The notes: generated by a model from the letters alone, not told the origin. Counted from the first letter of the stretch, positions 28,097 to 38,364 are shown. The stretch: 64,000 nucleotides of DNA from Roseibium polysiphoniae (GCF_014842925.1 NZ_JACYXJ010000002.1:558001-622000); one strand, 5' to 3'. Program-made: numbers and translations.

Positions 28097-28538
28097 CCAG
28101 GTGACCTCCGGCGGTCCGAATCGGAACGATCAGGCGCTCATAGAGGATTTGCATTCTCCGGCCGGTGTCGTCTGCCGTGGTCGTCATAACGACGTCCAGG
28201 TTCGGTTCGCCGGAAATCGCAGCGTGATATCCCCGGGCACTGATTTGCTCCAGGCCCGTGTCCGGGGTCCTCGCCCGCAAGGCGACCTCCCTGGCCCAAT
28301 CTGCGCCATAGCAGGCGGCAATGAAGGAGCTGGCGCCAACGGCGATCAGCTCCGGTGCGAAACCGGCTCGCGCCCTGCCTTCGCTCAATGTCATTCTGTC
28401 CTGGATGATCGTGGCAAATGCAGACAGACCGGGTCTATCGGTGTCGACTTTGCACCATTGGCGCCAGAAGGCGGCGATATCCGGCTGGACCAGCCCACGG
28501 GCAATATGGTCCAGGCTGAGTGTCTCGATTGCGCTCAA
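27912..28538 (-). CDS. PAS-like domain protein (uncertain), overlapping a convergent gene
   Basis: A 208-residue frame. Residues about 15-160 resemble alphaproteobacterial PAS_5-type proteins: an early FWRQW, a central ISARGYHAAISGEP, and YERLIVPIRTAGGHLVIGC near the end. The last 45 or so residues look unordered and run antisense to the GNAT-like gene, so the functional end may be earlier. It starts at TTG, overlapping the stop of the 84-residue gene upstream (CATTGAG), which implies coupling. PAS_5 proteins are mostly uncharacterised sensors. The call is tentative. Confidence 0.5.
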   Translation of the reverse strand: MSAIETLSLDHIARGLVQPDIAAFWRQWCKVDTDRPGLSAFATIIQDRMTLSEGRARAGFAPELIAVGASSFIAACYGADWAREVALRARTPDTGLEQISARGYHAAISGEPNLDVVMTTTADDTGRRMQILYERLIVPIRTAGGHLVIGCMTAPLKPICWLSEPGDQDRVDGSSTNNHRREYVQAPLSNLSRSEKYGHSPDGPQSPC

Positions 28539-28789
28539 TGGAGGGCTCCTTTGGAGGCCCGTAACTTGTAGATGATTTTCCAGGCGATCAGGGCCGCGAG
28601 ATCAAAGTCCGGCTCAGGTACGTCAGCCAGCTGCTCGACACCGAGCGCGGACTTCAGGGAGTATTGCAGAACATCGGTGCCACCGTGTTTTTCAATCTCA
28701 TATTCGATCGCGGCCTGACGTTCCTGCCGCGTCAGAATCGTTGCCTTGTCGAGGATCCGCCTGACTTCCGGATCGTCCATAAAGCTCAC
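28535..28789 (-). CDS. Small protein of unknown function
   Basis: An 84-residue soluble protein starting at GTG with GGGAG upstream (an ATG three codons later is possible). It is charged and helical near the N-terminus (DPEVRRILDKA, RQERQAAIEYEIEKHGG) and ends with a helix containing FDLAALIAWKIIYKLR. I do not recognise it. It overlaps the start of the PAS-like gene and lies 68 bp after the XRE-like regulator on the same strand, so the three probably form one operon. Confidence 0.5.
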   Translation of the reverse strand: MSFMDDPEVRRILDKATILTRQERQAAIEYEIEKHGGTDVLQYSLKSALGVEQLADVPEPDFDLAALIAWKIIYKLRASKGALH

Positions 28790-28857
28790 GATCGTTTCTC
28801 CCGAGTTCGTCCGGCCAGCCTTGGGCTCAGTCCATTCCTGATCCTGCTTACACTACG

Positions 28858-29289
28858 TCATGCCTGCGGCGCTGCTTCAAGCCTTTTGTAAAGGTGCAGT
28901 ATCAATTCGGACAGCGAACCTGGATCAAGCACGAGACCGGCGGTTTCAAGTGATTGAACCGCGGCCTGGGTGGCCTTGGCGTGGAGGGCGCAGTCGATTT
29001 GTTGGTCCTCTTTGCCCTTTGATGGATCTGCGCTCTCACCGTTCAACAGCCATTCGCTTGTTGTGGCGAGCGCGCGGGCAATCGATCCCACCGTCGCCGG
29101 GCAGGGGGGCGTGCGCGGATCAGCCCTCAAGACATCCCGGATGAGATGCATCGATGCGCCGACCGCCAATGCGGCTTCGGCAGGTGTCAGCGCGAGTTCC
29201 TCCAGCCGACCGCAGATCCTCTTTTGCAGCGGAGACTGCTCGCGACGGATCACCTCGTCCAAGTGGGGGCTCTGGGCGCGCTTCAGCAT
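28858..29289 (-). CDS. Helix-turn-helix (XRE-like) regulator
   Basis: A 143-residue protein. Residues about 24-80 have the shape of a Cro/CI-type HTH (RICGRLEELALTPAEAALAV, then a recognition-helix-like SMHLIRDVLRA, then SIARALATTSEWLLNGE). The C-terminal part is helical and could dimerise (TQAAVQSLETAGL). It starts the minus-strand run towards the 84-residue and PAS-like genes, near tRNA-Lys. It may regulate that run; no target site is established. Confidence 0.65.
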   Translation of the reverse strand: MLKRAQSPHLDEVIRREQSPLQKRICGRLEELALTPAEAALAVGASMHLIRDVLRADPRTPPCPATVGSIARALATTSEWLLNGESADPSKGKEDQQIDCALHAKATQAAVQSLETAGLVLDPGSLSELILHLYKRLEAAPQA

Positions 29290-29547
29290 TAATCGGCATC
29301 CGATCCAACAGTGAACGTGTCACAAAAACTTTGCATATTTGGATGTGATGCGCAACATTATGCACGTAGAAGGTGTGCGGATTCGTGATCACGAAAATGA
29401 TTGCTTATCTCACGCTTCGCTCTGTTTTGCGGCGACGAAGTTGTAGAAATACCTGCGCTTCAGCCGAAGGCGAAATGCGGCGAGCCGAGTGGAGGAGACG
29501 GATCTCGAAGTCTTGGCAGGCTACGATGAGAGATCGGGGGAAGTATA

Positions 29548-29623
29548 TGGTGAGCCGACAGGGGTTCGAACCCTGGACCTACTGATTAAAAGTCAGTTGC
29601 TCTACCAGCTGAGCTATCGGCTC
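29548..29623 (-). tRNA. tRNA-Lys (anticodon UUU)
   Basis: The reverse strand folds into a full cloverleaf: acceptor GAGCCGA/TCGGCTC, D-arm with AGCTCAGCTGGTAGAGC, anticodon arm ACTGA-CTTTTAA-TCAGT with anticodon TTT, T-arm CAGGG-TTCGAAC-CCTG, and an encoded CCA. Length is 76 nt with CCA. It decodes AAA/AAG lysine codons. Confidence 0.96.
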
Positions 29624-29944
29624 CCATTTTGGGTATTCAAAACATGGAAGCGGTCTGGTGATTTCCGCCGACCGAGGCCGTGTTCCGAATGTGGCGTGTG
29701 TTTATGCTGAGCCGTTCCTAGTTTCAACCCCGAAAACGGAAAAATCCATGGATTAATCTGACGGATGGAAGAAGGAAAGTGGACCATTGTAAAAATGACT
29801 TACTTTTAGCGTTAATAGTAAGATAAATAATATAAATATTTATTCATCTTCTGGGTTTTTAATTATCACATAGATGATACGCCGTAGATCACGCTTCGCG
29901 GTGGCGGTTGTTTGCTGTATGATCTGAAGTCAATAACTGACGCG
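29624..29944. other. AT-rich intergenic region upstream of an unknown gene
   Basis: About 320 bp without a supported gene. The middle is much richer in A/T than the surroundings. It holds a perfect 12-bp palindrome ATAAATATTTAT (29832-29843) and an inverted repeat CTTACT (29799-29804) / AGTAAG (29817-29822). This looks like promoter or protein-binding DNA, for the tRNA on one side or the gene at 29945 on the other. Confidence 0.4.
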
Positions 29945-30319
29945 ATGCCAACTTTTAATACGTTCCCGCAGCCCGGACAAAACCATGTCTTGAGCGCGGC
30001 CCGAAATGTAATGCGAGGTTTTATGCACGACAGTTCAGTTGATCGTTCCGCGGGTACAATGGAACTTGAATTCATGAAGGGGCACATCGCCGCGACCATG
30101 ACGCTGATTCAAGGCCTGATCGACCAGGGAACCGTCGATCGCGACAAGCTTGATGCGTTTTTCGCCGGCTTCGTTTGCCAGCTGCCTCATACCCGCGACA
30201 CGCTCGGGCTACGCCTCGTCATAGATCAGTGGCGGGAAGGTCTTCGCAGCGGCGAAGATGATGGTGTTTTGCGCCAGCGTCTCTTTGAGGTCATCAAGGG
30301 CGGCCGTCAGCCAGATTGA
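29945..30319 (+). CDS. Protein of unknown function
   Basis: A 124-residue soluble protein from ATG 29945 (a TTG at 29912 would add 11 residues). No signal or membrane segment. It looks mostly helical, with MELEFMKGHIAATMTLIQGL, DKLDAFFAGFV and LGLRLVIDQWREGL. I do not recognise it. There is no clear ribosome site. It lies between an AT-rich region and the TRAP transporter genes, with 174 bp before the next start, so it is probably a separate unit. Confidence 0.45.
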   Translation: MPTFNTFPQPGQNHVLSAARNVMRGFMHDSSVDRSAGTMELEFMKGHIAATMTLIQGLIDQGTVDRDKLDAFFAGFVCQLPHTRDTLGLRLVIDQWREGLRSGEDDGVLRQRLFEVIKGGRQPD

Positions 30320-30493
30320 CCTTCAAGTCGTTGAATTTGAAAAATTTTGCACGAGTGTGATGATTTTTTGAAGAAATCTATCTTCTAGGGTTTCCCGGCG
30401 TAAATATTTTTGCTTAGCTTCCGCCTTCGAGAACAGTTTTGGCTCGAAACGGTTTCAACTGAAGCCGATATACCAAACAGGTGGAGGTTACCT

Positions 30494-31456
30494 ATGAAAA
30501 TTACGAACCTAGCGCTCGGCGTGGCGATGCTTGCAGGCAGCATGGGCGCCGCAAGTGCTGCTGAGCAGCAGTTCATTTCCATCGGCACCGGCGGTGTCAC
30601 GGGCGTTTACTACCCGACCGGTGGCGCGATCTGCCGTCTTGTCAACAAGACTCGCAAGGAACATGGAATCCGCTGCTCGGTCGAGTCGACCGGCGGCTCG
30701 ATCTACAACATCAACACCATTCGTGCCGGCGAGCTCGAATTCGGCGTTGCGCAGTCCGATTGGCAGTACCATGCCTACAACGGCACCTCGAAGTTCGAAG
30801 AGGCTGGTCCCTTCGAAAAGCTTCGTGCGGTCTTCTCCGTTCATCCGGAGCCTGTCACGATCCTCGCACGTGCTGATGCTGGCATTTCCAACATCACCGA
30901 CATCAAGGGCAAGCGTCTGAACATTGGCAACGCCGGTTCCGGTACGCGCGGTACTTGGGATGTTATTGAAGCTGCTCTCGGCTGGAGCCGCGATGACCTG
31001 AAGCTCGCTTCCGAGCTGAAGTCTGCAGAAACCGGTCAGGCGCTCTGCGACAACAAGATCGACGCCTATTTCTGGCTCGTTGGCCATCCGTCTGCCCTGA
31101 CCCAGGAAACGATCTCTTCCTGTGAAGCTGTGCTGGTCAATGCGACTGGTCCGGAAATCGAGGCACTCGTAGCCGAGCGTCCTTACTACCGGACCGCGAC
31201 CATTCCAGCTGGCATGTACAACAATGAAGAAGACATCGTGACCTTCGGCGTTGGCGCAACCTTCGTGTCCTCTGCCGATGTACCTGATGAAGTCGTCTAT
31301 GTGCTTGTTAAGTCGGTCTTTGAAGACTTCGACAGCTTCACCAAGCTGCACCCGGCGTTCGCCAATCTGAAGCCCGAAGAAATGATCAGCGACAGCCTTT
31401 CGGCTCCGCTGCATCCGGGCGCAGAAAAGTACTACAAAGAAAAAGGCTGGATGTAA
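30494..31456 (+). CDS. TAXI-family TRAP solute-binding protein
   Basis: A 320-residue periplasmic receptor with a signal peptide (MKITNLALGVAMLAGSMGAA, cleavage near SAA at 21-23). It has the TAXI hallmark start FISIGTGGVTGVYYPTGGAI and later GKRLNIGNAGSGTRG. The start at 30494 follows GGAGG. It delivers substrate to the fused TRAP membrane subunit encoded next. TAXI systems mostly take up organic acids or related small molecules; the ligand here is unknown. A hairpin follows the stop. Confidence 0.92.
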   Translation: MKITNLALGVAMLAGSMGAASAAEQQFISIGTGGVTGVYYPTGGAICRLVNKTRKEHGIRCSVESTGGSIYNINTIRAGELEFGVAQSDWQYHAYNGTSKFEEAGPFEKLRAVFSVHPEPVTILARADAGISNITDIKGKRLNIGNAGSGTRGTWDVIEAALGWSRDDLKLASELKSAETGQALCDNKIDAYFWLVGHPSALTQETISSCEAVLVNATGPEIEALVAERPYYRTATIPAGMYNNEEDIVTFGVGATFVSSADVPDEVVYVLVKSVFEDFDSFTKLHPAFANLKPEEMISDSLSAPLHPGAEKYYKEKGWM

Positions 31457-31466
31457 TTCAGCTTTT

Positions 31467-31505
31467 GGCCGGGTGGGCATTTTTGCCTGCCCGGCCTTTT
31501 TGTTT
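31467..31505 (+). terminator. Terminator/attenuator between TAXI receptor and TRAP permease
   Basis: GGCCGGG (31467-31473) pairs with CCCGGCC (31490-31496), with further partial pairing inside the loop, followed by a T-run. Placed 10 bp after the receptor stop, it probably lets only part of the transcription continue into the permease, keeping receptor in excess. Confidence 0.75.
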
Positions 31506-31555
31506 CTAGAAAACCGTTTGCGGGACCGGTTTTTCCTCGTGGGGTGGGGCATAGC

Positions 31556-34186
31556 ATGGCAGTGAATTCCAAGGATAAGGGCGGCGACGTGGAGATTGAT
31601 CTCCACGAACTGGTCGCTCAAAGTGACACGGGTGCGCGTAATCCCTCGGGTCCGGTGAAGACCTTTCTGGCGGCGCTTGCGCTGCTATGGTCCCTTTTTC
31701 AGCTCTATTACGCCTCGAATGTACCCTTCATCCTGACGGATCTGATTGGCATCAATGTCACGCTGAACTCCGACGCTGCCCGATCCATCCATCTGGCCTT
31801 TGCTCTGTTCCTGGCGAGCATGGCCTATCCGCTGTTCAAGTCGAGCCCTCGAGACTACATCCCCTGGTACGACTGGATACTGGGCCTGCTTGGCGTCGTC
31901 GCCTGCATGTATCTTGTGGTGTTCAAGGACGCGATCTCGGTTCGTGCGGGCCTTCCCACGACAGCAGATTTGGCGATCTCGACGATCGGGATCATCATTG
32001 TTCTCGTTGCCACCTATCGCGCGCTCGGGCTGCCGCTGGTCATCGTCTCCAGTGTGTTCCTGACCTATGTCTTCTTTGGTGATCAGCCCTTTATCCCGGA
32101 AGTAATCCAGTGGAAGGGTGCGTCCTACGGCAAGGCCATGTGGCACTACTGGATGCAGACGGAGGGTGTGTTCGGTATCGCGCTCGGCGTCTCCGCCTCC
32201 ATGATTTTCCTCTTTGTCCTGTTCGGTGCCATGCTGGATCAGGCGGGGGCTGGCAATTATTTCATCAAGGTCGCCTTTTCCCTGCTTGGACACTTGCGCG
32301 GGGGACCGGCGAAGGCCGCCGTGGTGTCTTCGGCCATGTCAGGCATGATTTCCGGGTCCTCCATCGCAAACACCGTGATGACCGGAACCTTCACGATTCC
32401 CCTGATGAAACGGGTTGGCTTCAAGTCGGAAACTGCGGGCGCGGTTGAAGTGTCATCCTCTGTCAATGGACAGCTGATGCCACCAGTCATGGGTGCCGCT
32501 GCCTTCCTGATGGTCGAGTATGTTGGGGTTTCCTATCTCGACGTGGTGCGCCATGCGATTGTGCCTGCTTCGATCTCCTACATTGCGCTTCTGTACATTG
32601 TGCATCTCGAAGCGTTGAAGGCGGGCATGCAGGGCTTGCCGAAGCCGGGGCCTGCGAAGACCATCATCCAGAGCCTACTCGGCGTTCTGACCGGCTTCCT
32701 CAGTGTCGCCATTCTCGCAGCTGTTCTCTATTACGGACTCGGCTGGACCAAAGTGATCTTTGGCGATGCCACGTTCTACGGTGTCGTTGGCATTTTCCTC
32801 GTCACCTACCTTGCTCTCATTGTGGTCGCCTCAAAGCGGCCGGATCTTGAGCTGGATGACCCGGATGCCCCCATCGGGGCCCTGCCGGAGTTCATTCCTA
32901 CTTTGCTGACCGGTCTCTACTATCTCCTTCCGATCATTGTCTTGGTCTGGTGCCTGATGATCGAGCGTTTCTCGCCGGGGCTTTCCGCCTATTGGGCTAC
33001 CATTGGCATGATCTTCATCCTGCTCACCCAGAAACCGCTGAAGGCAATGCTGCGAAAGAGCGGTGATATTGCCGGTGAGTGGCGAGACGGTGTGATCGAC
33101 CTCGGCCAGGGTCTGATTTCCGGTGCGCGCAACATGATCGGCATTGCCGTTGCGACGGGTGCGGCCGGGATCATCGTTGGAACGATATCCCTGACCGGCG
33201 CACATCAGATCATCGGCGAATTTATCGAGTTCCTGTCAGGCGGCAATCTGATCGCAATGCTTGTGCTGGTCGCGATTTTTTCGCTCATCCTCGGCATGGG
33301 GCTGCCGACAACCGCGAACTACATCGTGGTGTCATCTCTGATGGCGAGCGTCGTGGTGGATATCGGCGCGCAGAATGGTCTGATCATTCCGTTGATCGCG
33401 GTGCATCTGTTCGTCTTCTATTTCGGGCTGATGGCGGATGTCACGCCGCCGGTCGGCATGGCGTCCTTCGCGGCTGCGGCCATCTCGAAGGGTGACCCTA
33501 TCCGGACCGGGTTTACGGCATTCTTCTACAGCTTGCGGACTGTTGCCTTGCCGTTCCTGTTCATCTTCAACACCGATCTTCTTTTGATTGATGTCGGACC
33601 GGTGCAGGCGATATTTGTCTTCCTGGTAGCGACCGTCGCGATGATGCTCTTCGCGGCGGGCACCCAAGGCTATTTCTTTGCCAAGAACAAGGCCTGGGAG
33701 GCGGTGGCCATCTTGCTGATTGCCTTCACGTTGTTCCGTCCAGGGTTCTGGTTGGATTACGTCCAAGCGCCTTATGATCAGCTCGCTCCGACAGCCATCT
33801 TCGAAACCGCGGGCGCTGCACCTGATGGGGGAACCTTGAAGGTTAAGGTCAAAGGTCCCGATTTCGATGACGCCGACAAAATGATTGAAACGCTGGTCGA
33901 GCTCGAGCTCGGCGCGGCAGGAGACGGTGAGGGTCGGGTGACCAATGCCGGTCTCACAGTGCTCTTGGAAGGCGACAAGGCGATCATTGAAGAGCCTTTC
34001 CCGGGGACGCCGTTCTTTGAGCCGTTCCAGTCCTTCGATTTCTACGGAGACACGCCTGTTGAGGTCGTTGAGGTTCGCCAGGAAGCCGAAAGGCTACCCA
34101 AGGAAATCTTCTACATTCCTGCTCTCCTTCTGCTTGGGCTTGTGATTGCCCTGCAGAGGCGGCGCACTGATGTTCCGGCGTTTTAA
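31556..34186 (+). CDS. TRAP transporter permease, fused 4TM/12TM type
   Basis: An 876-residue inner-membrane protein combining the DctQ-like and DctM-like subunits, as is usual in TAXI systems. Many hydrophobic helices are visible. Conserved DctM-type blocks include AMSGMISGSSIANTVMTGTFTIP, VSSSVNGQLMPPVMGAAAF, LGMGLPTTANYIV and ADVTPPVGMASFAAAAI. A C-terminal soluble part (about 730-850) precedes one last helix and corresponds to the DUF3394-type tail. ATG 31556 is preferred over GTG 31544. It is 12 bp ahead of a UspA gene in the same operon. Confidence 0.92.
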   Translation: MAVNSKDKGGDVEIDLHELVAQSDTGARNPSGPVKTFLAALALLWSLFQLYYASNVPFILTDLIGINVTLNSDAARSIHLAFALFLASMAYPLFKSSPRDYIPWYDWILGLLGVVACMYLVVFKDAISVRAGLPTTADLAISTIGIIIVLVATYRALGLPLVIVSSVFLTYVFFGDQPFIPEVIQWKGASYGKAMWHYWMQTEGVFGIALGVSASMIFLFVLFGAMLDQAGAGNYFIKVAFSLLGHLRGGPAKAAVVSSAMSGMISGSSIANTVMTGTFTIPLMKRVGFKSETAGAVEVSSSVNGQLMPPVMGAAAFLMVEYVGVSYLDVVRHAIVPASISYIALLYIVHLEALKAGMQGLPKPGPAKTIIQSLLGVLTGFLSVAILAAVLYYGLGWTKVIFGDATFYGVVGIFLVTYLALIVVASKRPDLELDDPDAPIGALPEFIPTLLTGLYYLLPIIVLVWCLMIERFSPGLSAYWATIGMIFILLTQKPLKAMLRKSGDIAGEWRDGVIDLGQGLISGARNMIGIAVATGAAGIIVGTISLTGAHQIIGEFIEFLSGGNLIAMLVLVAIFSLILGMGLPTTANYIVVSSLMASVVVDIGAQNGLIIPLIAVHLFVFYFGLMADVTPPVGMASFAAAAISKGDPIRTGFTAFFYSLRTVALPFLFIFNTDLLLIDVGPVQAIFVFLVATVAMMLFAAGTQGYFFAKNKAWEAVAILLIAFTLFRPGFWLDYVQAPYDQLAPTAIFETAGAAPDGGTLKVKVKGPDFDDADKMIETLVELELGAAGDGEGRVTNAGLTVLLEGDKAIIEEPFPGTPFFEPFQSFDFYGDTPVEVVEVRQEAERLPKEIFYIPALLLLGLVIALQRRRTDVPAF

Positions 34187-34198
34187 GGGAGAGATCTG

Positions 34199-34627
34199 AT
34201 GTACAAGTCCATACTGGTGCCGATCGATCTGGCCGAGAACAGTTCCTGGAAAAAGTCCTTGCCCGTTGCCGTGGCCATGGCTCGCACCTTTCAGGCGGAG
34301 CTTCACCTGGTGGCGGTCGTACCCGACTTCGGAAAATCCATTGTAGGAAGCTATTTTCCGAAGGATTTCGAAGGCGATGCGCTAAAGGCGGCTGGCGAAA
34401 TGCTGAAAACCTTCATTTCAGAGAATGTCGGCACGGACATTCCGGTGAAGGGCCATATTGCACATGGCACGATTTACGAGGAGATCAACAGAGCGGCAGA
34501 CAAGCTCGGCTGTGATCTCATCGTCCTGGCGTCGCACCGTCCGGAGCTCAAGGACTACCTGCTTGGCCCCAACGCGGCTCGCGTTGTCCGCCATGCGGCG
34601 CAGTCCGTGCTGGTGGTTCGGGACTGA
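34199..34627 (+). CDS. Universal stress protein, UspA family
   Basis: A 142-residue cytoplasmic protein: MYKSILVPIDL at the start, GHIAHGTIYEEI, DLIVLASHRPELKDYLLGPNA (ATP-binding-like loop) and VRHAAQSVLVVRD at the end. The start follows AAGGGAGAG, 12 bp after the TRAP permease. UspA proteins often sit with TRAP operons (TeaD in the ectoine TRAP system is a known example) and may tune uptake through ATP binding. Confidence 0.9.
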   Translation: MYKSILVPIDLAENSSWKKSLPVAVAMARTFQAELHLVAVVPDFGKSIVGSYFPKDFEGDALKAAGEMLKTFISENVGTDIPVKGHIAHGTIYEEINRAADKLGCDLIVLASHRPELKDYLLGPNAARVVRHAAQSVLVVRD

Positions 34628-34658
34628 ACCGGCTGATCGCGTCAAAATACCTGCGACC

Positions 34659-34695
34659 AGACGCCTCTCGCAAAGGTGAGGCGTCTGTGTCTTTC
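34659..34695 (+). terminator. Probable intrinsic terminator after the TRAP-usp operon
   Basis: A 9-bp stem AGACGCCTC (34659-34667) / GAGGCGTCT (34678-34686) with a 10-base loop, followed by GTGTCTTTCTT, an imperfect T-tract. Confidence 0.6.
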
Positions 34696-34788
34696 TTGGG
34701 TGGCTAGGTATCGTCTATGTAGGACTGAGACGGTGCTTTGGTCATTGGGGCGTCGCCCCAAGCCACCACATGATAGAGAACTCTTTTG

Positions 34789-35526
34789 ATGTTGCAGGAT
34801 GTTACCATATGGGGCGCGGTTTTTGCCGGGCTCCTGTCTTTCGTTTCTCCTTGCGTCTTGCCGCTCGTGCCGCCCTATCTAGGGTTTCTCGCAGGCGTTT
34901 CGCTTGAGGAATTGACAGGCGAGGGGGACGACAGGGCCGCGTCTCGAAGAGTGTTTTTCGCAAGCCTGGCATTCGTCGCCGGCTTCTCGACAGTTTTCGT
35001 CATACTCGGTGCCAGCGCCAGTTTTCTCGGCCAGTTCATCACACAGCACATTCAGTTTCTCGGCTATGTTGCAGGCGCCTTGATCATTGTAATGGGCCTG
35101 CATTTTCTCGGCGTGTTCCGGCTGGGGCTGCTTTACAGGGAAGCGCGGGTTCACGTGGAGAAGAAGCCGGCTGGGCTTGTAGGTGCCTATCTGATCGGAC
35201 TTGCCTTTGCCTTTGGCTGGACCCCATGTGTGGGGCCAATCCTTGCCGCTATTCTTTTTGTCGCGGGCTCGGAGGACACAGTGTCCAAGGGCGCGATACT
35301 GCTGGGTGCCTATGCGATTGGTCTCGGCATCCCGTTCTTGCTGGCCGCGACCTTCGCCGGTCCCTTCCTCGGGTTCATGAAGAAGTTCCGCAAGCATATG
35401 GGTGTTGTTGAAAAGGCAATGGGCGTTGTGCTCATTCTGACAGGCATTTTGTTCATTTCCGGACAGATGGCAGTCATGTCCTACTGGTTGCTGGAGACCT
35501 TCCCAGCATTTTCCTACATCGGTTAG
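34789..35526 (+). CDS. ccdA: Cytochrome c biogenesis protein CcdA
   Basis: A 245-residue membrane protein with about six transmembrane helices that passes electrons from cytoplasmic thioredoxin to periplasmic thiol proteins. The two redox cysteines are in SPCVLPLVPPYL (TM1) and GWTPCVGPILAAIL (TM4), and the Pro-rich surroundings are typical. ATG 34789 is chosen; a TTG just before it is possible. It stands alone here, with no ccm genes nearby. Confidence 0.93.
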   Translation: MLQDVTIWGAVFAGLLSFVSPCVLPLVPPYLGFLAGVSLEELTGEGDDRAASRRVFFASLAFVAGFSTVFVILGASASFLGQFITQHIQFLGYVAGALIIVMGLHFLGVFRLGLLYREARVHVEKKPAGLVGAYLIGLAFAFGWTPCVGPILAAILFVAGSEDTVSKGAILLGAYAIGLGIPFLLAATFAGPFLGFMKKFRKHMGVVEKAMGVVLILTGILFISGQMAVMSYWLLETFPAFSYIG

Positions 35527-35660
35527 CTGGCTCTGTTTGGGGGGCATTTCCTGGTGCCAGTCCTCGGATGAGCGCCTTTGCTCACCCTGAAGACGTCGCT
35601 CTGCCGCGTGGAAACCAAAGTCCCCTTCGCGACGATAGGCCGATCCATGCTCAGAGCGCT

Positions 35661-36788
35661 CTAGTTCGACTCGCTTGAGTTGGCTGCTAGAATTGGGAGG
35701 TTGTCACCGATGAAGAGCGCAGGGTGACAAGTTTCGGTGATTTCCAGTAGCCTGAGGCAGGCAACGGCCGCGTCCGCCGCGTTTGCGAATGGCCCAACGA
35801 GAAGGTCGAACTTGCCTGCGGCCAAATCGGATGCCGCCAGCACCGGTCTAAGGTCCAGCATGCGCTCCGAGTTCTCTTCCTTGAAGACTTCCCAAGCCGC
35901 GGCAGCCTCAAGTGAAGTGTCGTAACGACCGACAACGGCTCCGAAATCTGTCCTGCCAATTGCAGCCTTACCGCTTCCTATTGCCTTGCCGGCGGCCTCG
36001 GAGGGCCTGATGAGGAATGGTGCCGCTTCGCTCTGCGTCTCGTCTGGCGCGGTGGACACGCTCTGGACGGGATCGATCGAGCCCGTCGACAAGGCTGCGT
36101 CATCAATTTCTGAAAGCGCGACGATTCGGACCGGCTCATGGTTCTTGGCCGGCACGCTCGGTCTGGAAAGCCTTGGAAGTGAGGTAAACGGGCCAAGACC
36201 TGTTTCTGGCGCCGGGACCACATCAACAGCAACGGGAGGCGTTGTTGCAGAGCGCACCACGACAGGTCGTTTTTCAGGAACAGGGGCCTTGGTTTCAGGT
36301 TTTGCCGCAGCATCTTTGGGGACCGCGGGGATAGGCTCCGGACCAACTTTGGACGTCGCCAGTTCGGCGCTGTCCGGGGCTTCAATTCGTTTTTCGAGAG
36401 CGGCTATCCGCCTGGAATAGGCTACATTTTGCTCGCTGAGCATGCTGAGGCGACGGCGTAGACCAACGAGTTCTCTTTGGAGCGTCTCGATCTGGGCCGC
36501 TTCCATCTGTCCCTTGGACGTGACCATCCGGCCATTCCGGCTTGGAAGCACGCCCATCGAAACATCCTGACCGTTGACGCCGATGGATCCCGTTGAGCTG
36601 ATCGGTCCGCTTGGAGGCAATGTGACTCCAGCGAAGTGTTCAGCCGGATTGGAAGGGCTTCTGGCAAAGTTGAAAGCTGCAAGGCCGAGACTGCCGAAAA
36701 CAATGGCGGCAAATGCCCAAGACAGGACGAAGACACGCTGAGGCGTCAGCGTGTCCGTTACGAGGTCCCGTGCGGATGTCTTGGCCAT
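35661..36788 (-). CDS. Membrane-anchored protein with coiled coil and SPOR-like end
   Basis: A 375-residue bitopic protein with a cytoplasmic start, one transmembrane helix (VFVLSWAFAAIVFGSLGLAAF, about residues 19-39) and a short coiled coil (about 95-135). A long Pro/Ala/Val linker follows, then a C-terminal domain (about 285-370) that looks SPOR-like: DFGAVVGRYDTSLEAAAAW ... DLLVGPFANAADAAVACLRL. SPOR domains bind denuded septal peptidoglycan, so a cell-envelope role is plausible, but I do not recognise a named family. Start at ATG 36788 (GTG 36800 possible). A TATAAT-like -10 sits on the minus strand at 36859-36864. It is divergent from glmU. Confidence 0.55.
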   Translation of the reverse strand: MAKTSARDLVTDTLTPQRVFVLSWAFAAIVFGSLGLAAFNFARSPSNPAEHFAGVTLPPSGPISSTGSIGVNGQDVSMGVLPSRNGRMVTSKGQMEAAQIETLQRELVGLRRRLSMLSEQNVAYSRRIAALEKRIEAPDSAELATSKVGPEPIPAVPKDAAAKPETKAPVPEKRPVVVRSATTPPVAVDVVPAPETGLGPFTSLPRLSRPSVPAKNHEPVRIVALSEIDDAALSTGSIDPVQSVSTAPDETQSEAAPFLIRPSEAAGKAIGSGKAAIGRTDFGAVVGRYDTSLEAAAAWEVFKEENSERMLDLRPVLAASDLAAGKFDLLVGPFANAADAAVACLRLLEITETCHPALFIGDNLPILAANSSESN

Positions 36789-37008
36789 AGTTTCGGGCAC
36801 GCGGTAGCGGTCCTGCTTCCTTGCGAATCTTGATCACGATCCTCGTCATGAGACTTCAATTATAGTTAACGAACAAGAAAGAGTGCCGGTTCTCGCCGCA
36901 GTTCTTTCATTGTCCTGTGGATCGGGGCATACATGCCGCTGAAAACCGTCAAAGGGCTGTCAGGCTCTTTCTTGCGGGCCGTCAATTGATGATCGGGAAA
37001 CGTTAGAA

Positions 37009-38364
<1,356 letters not shown>

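Noticed and set aside
29548..29623. Integration site of a genomic island at tRNA-Lys
   Set aside because: No integrase and no repeated tRNA 3' end were found in the window.
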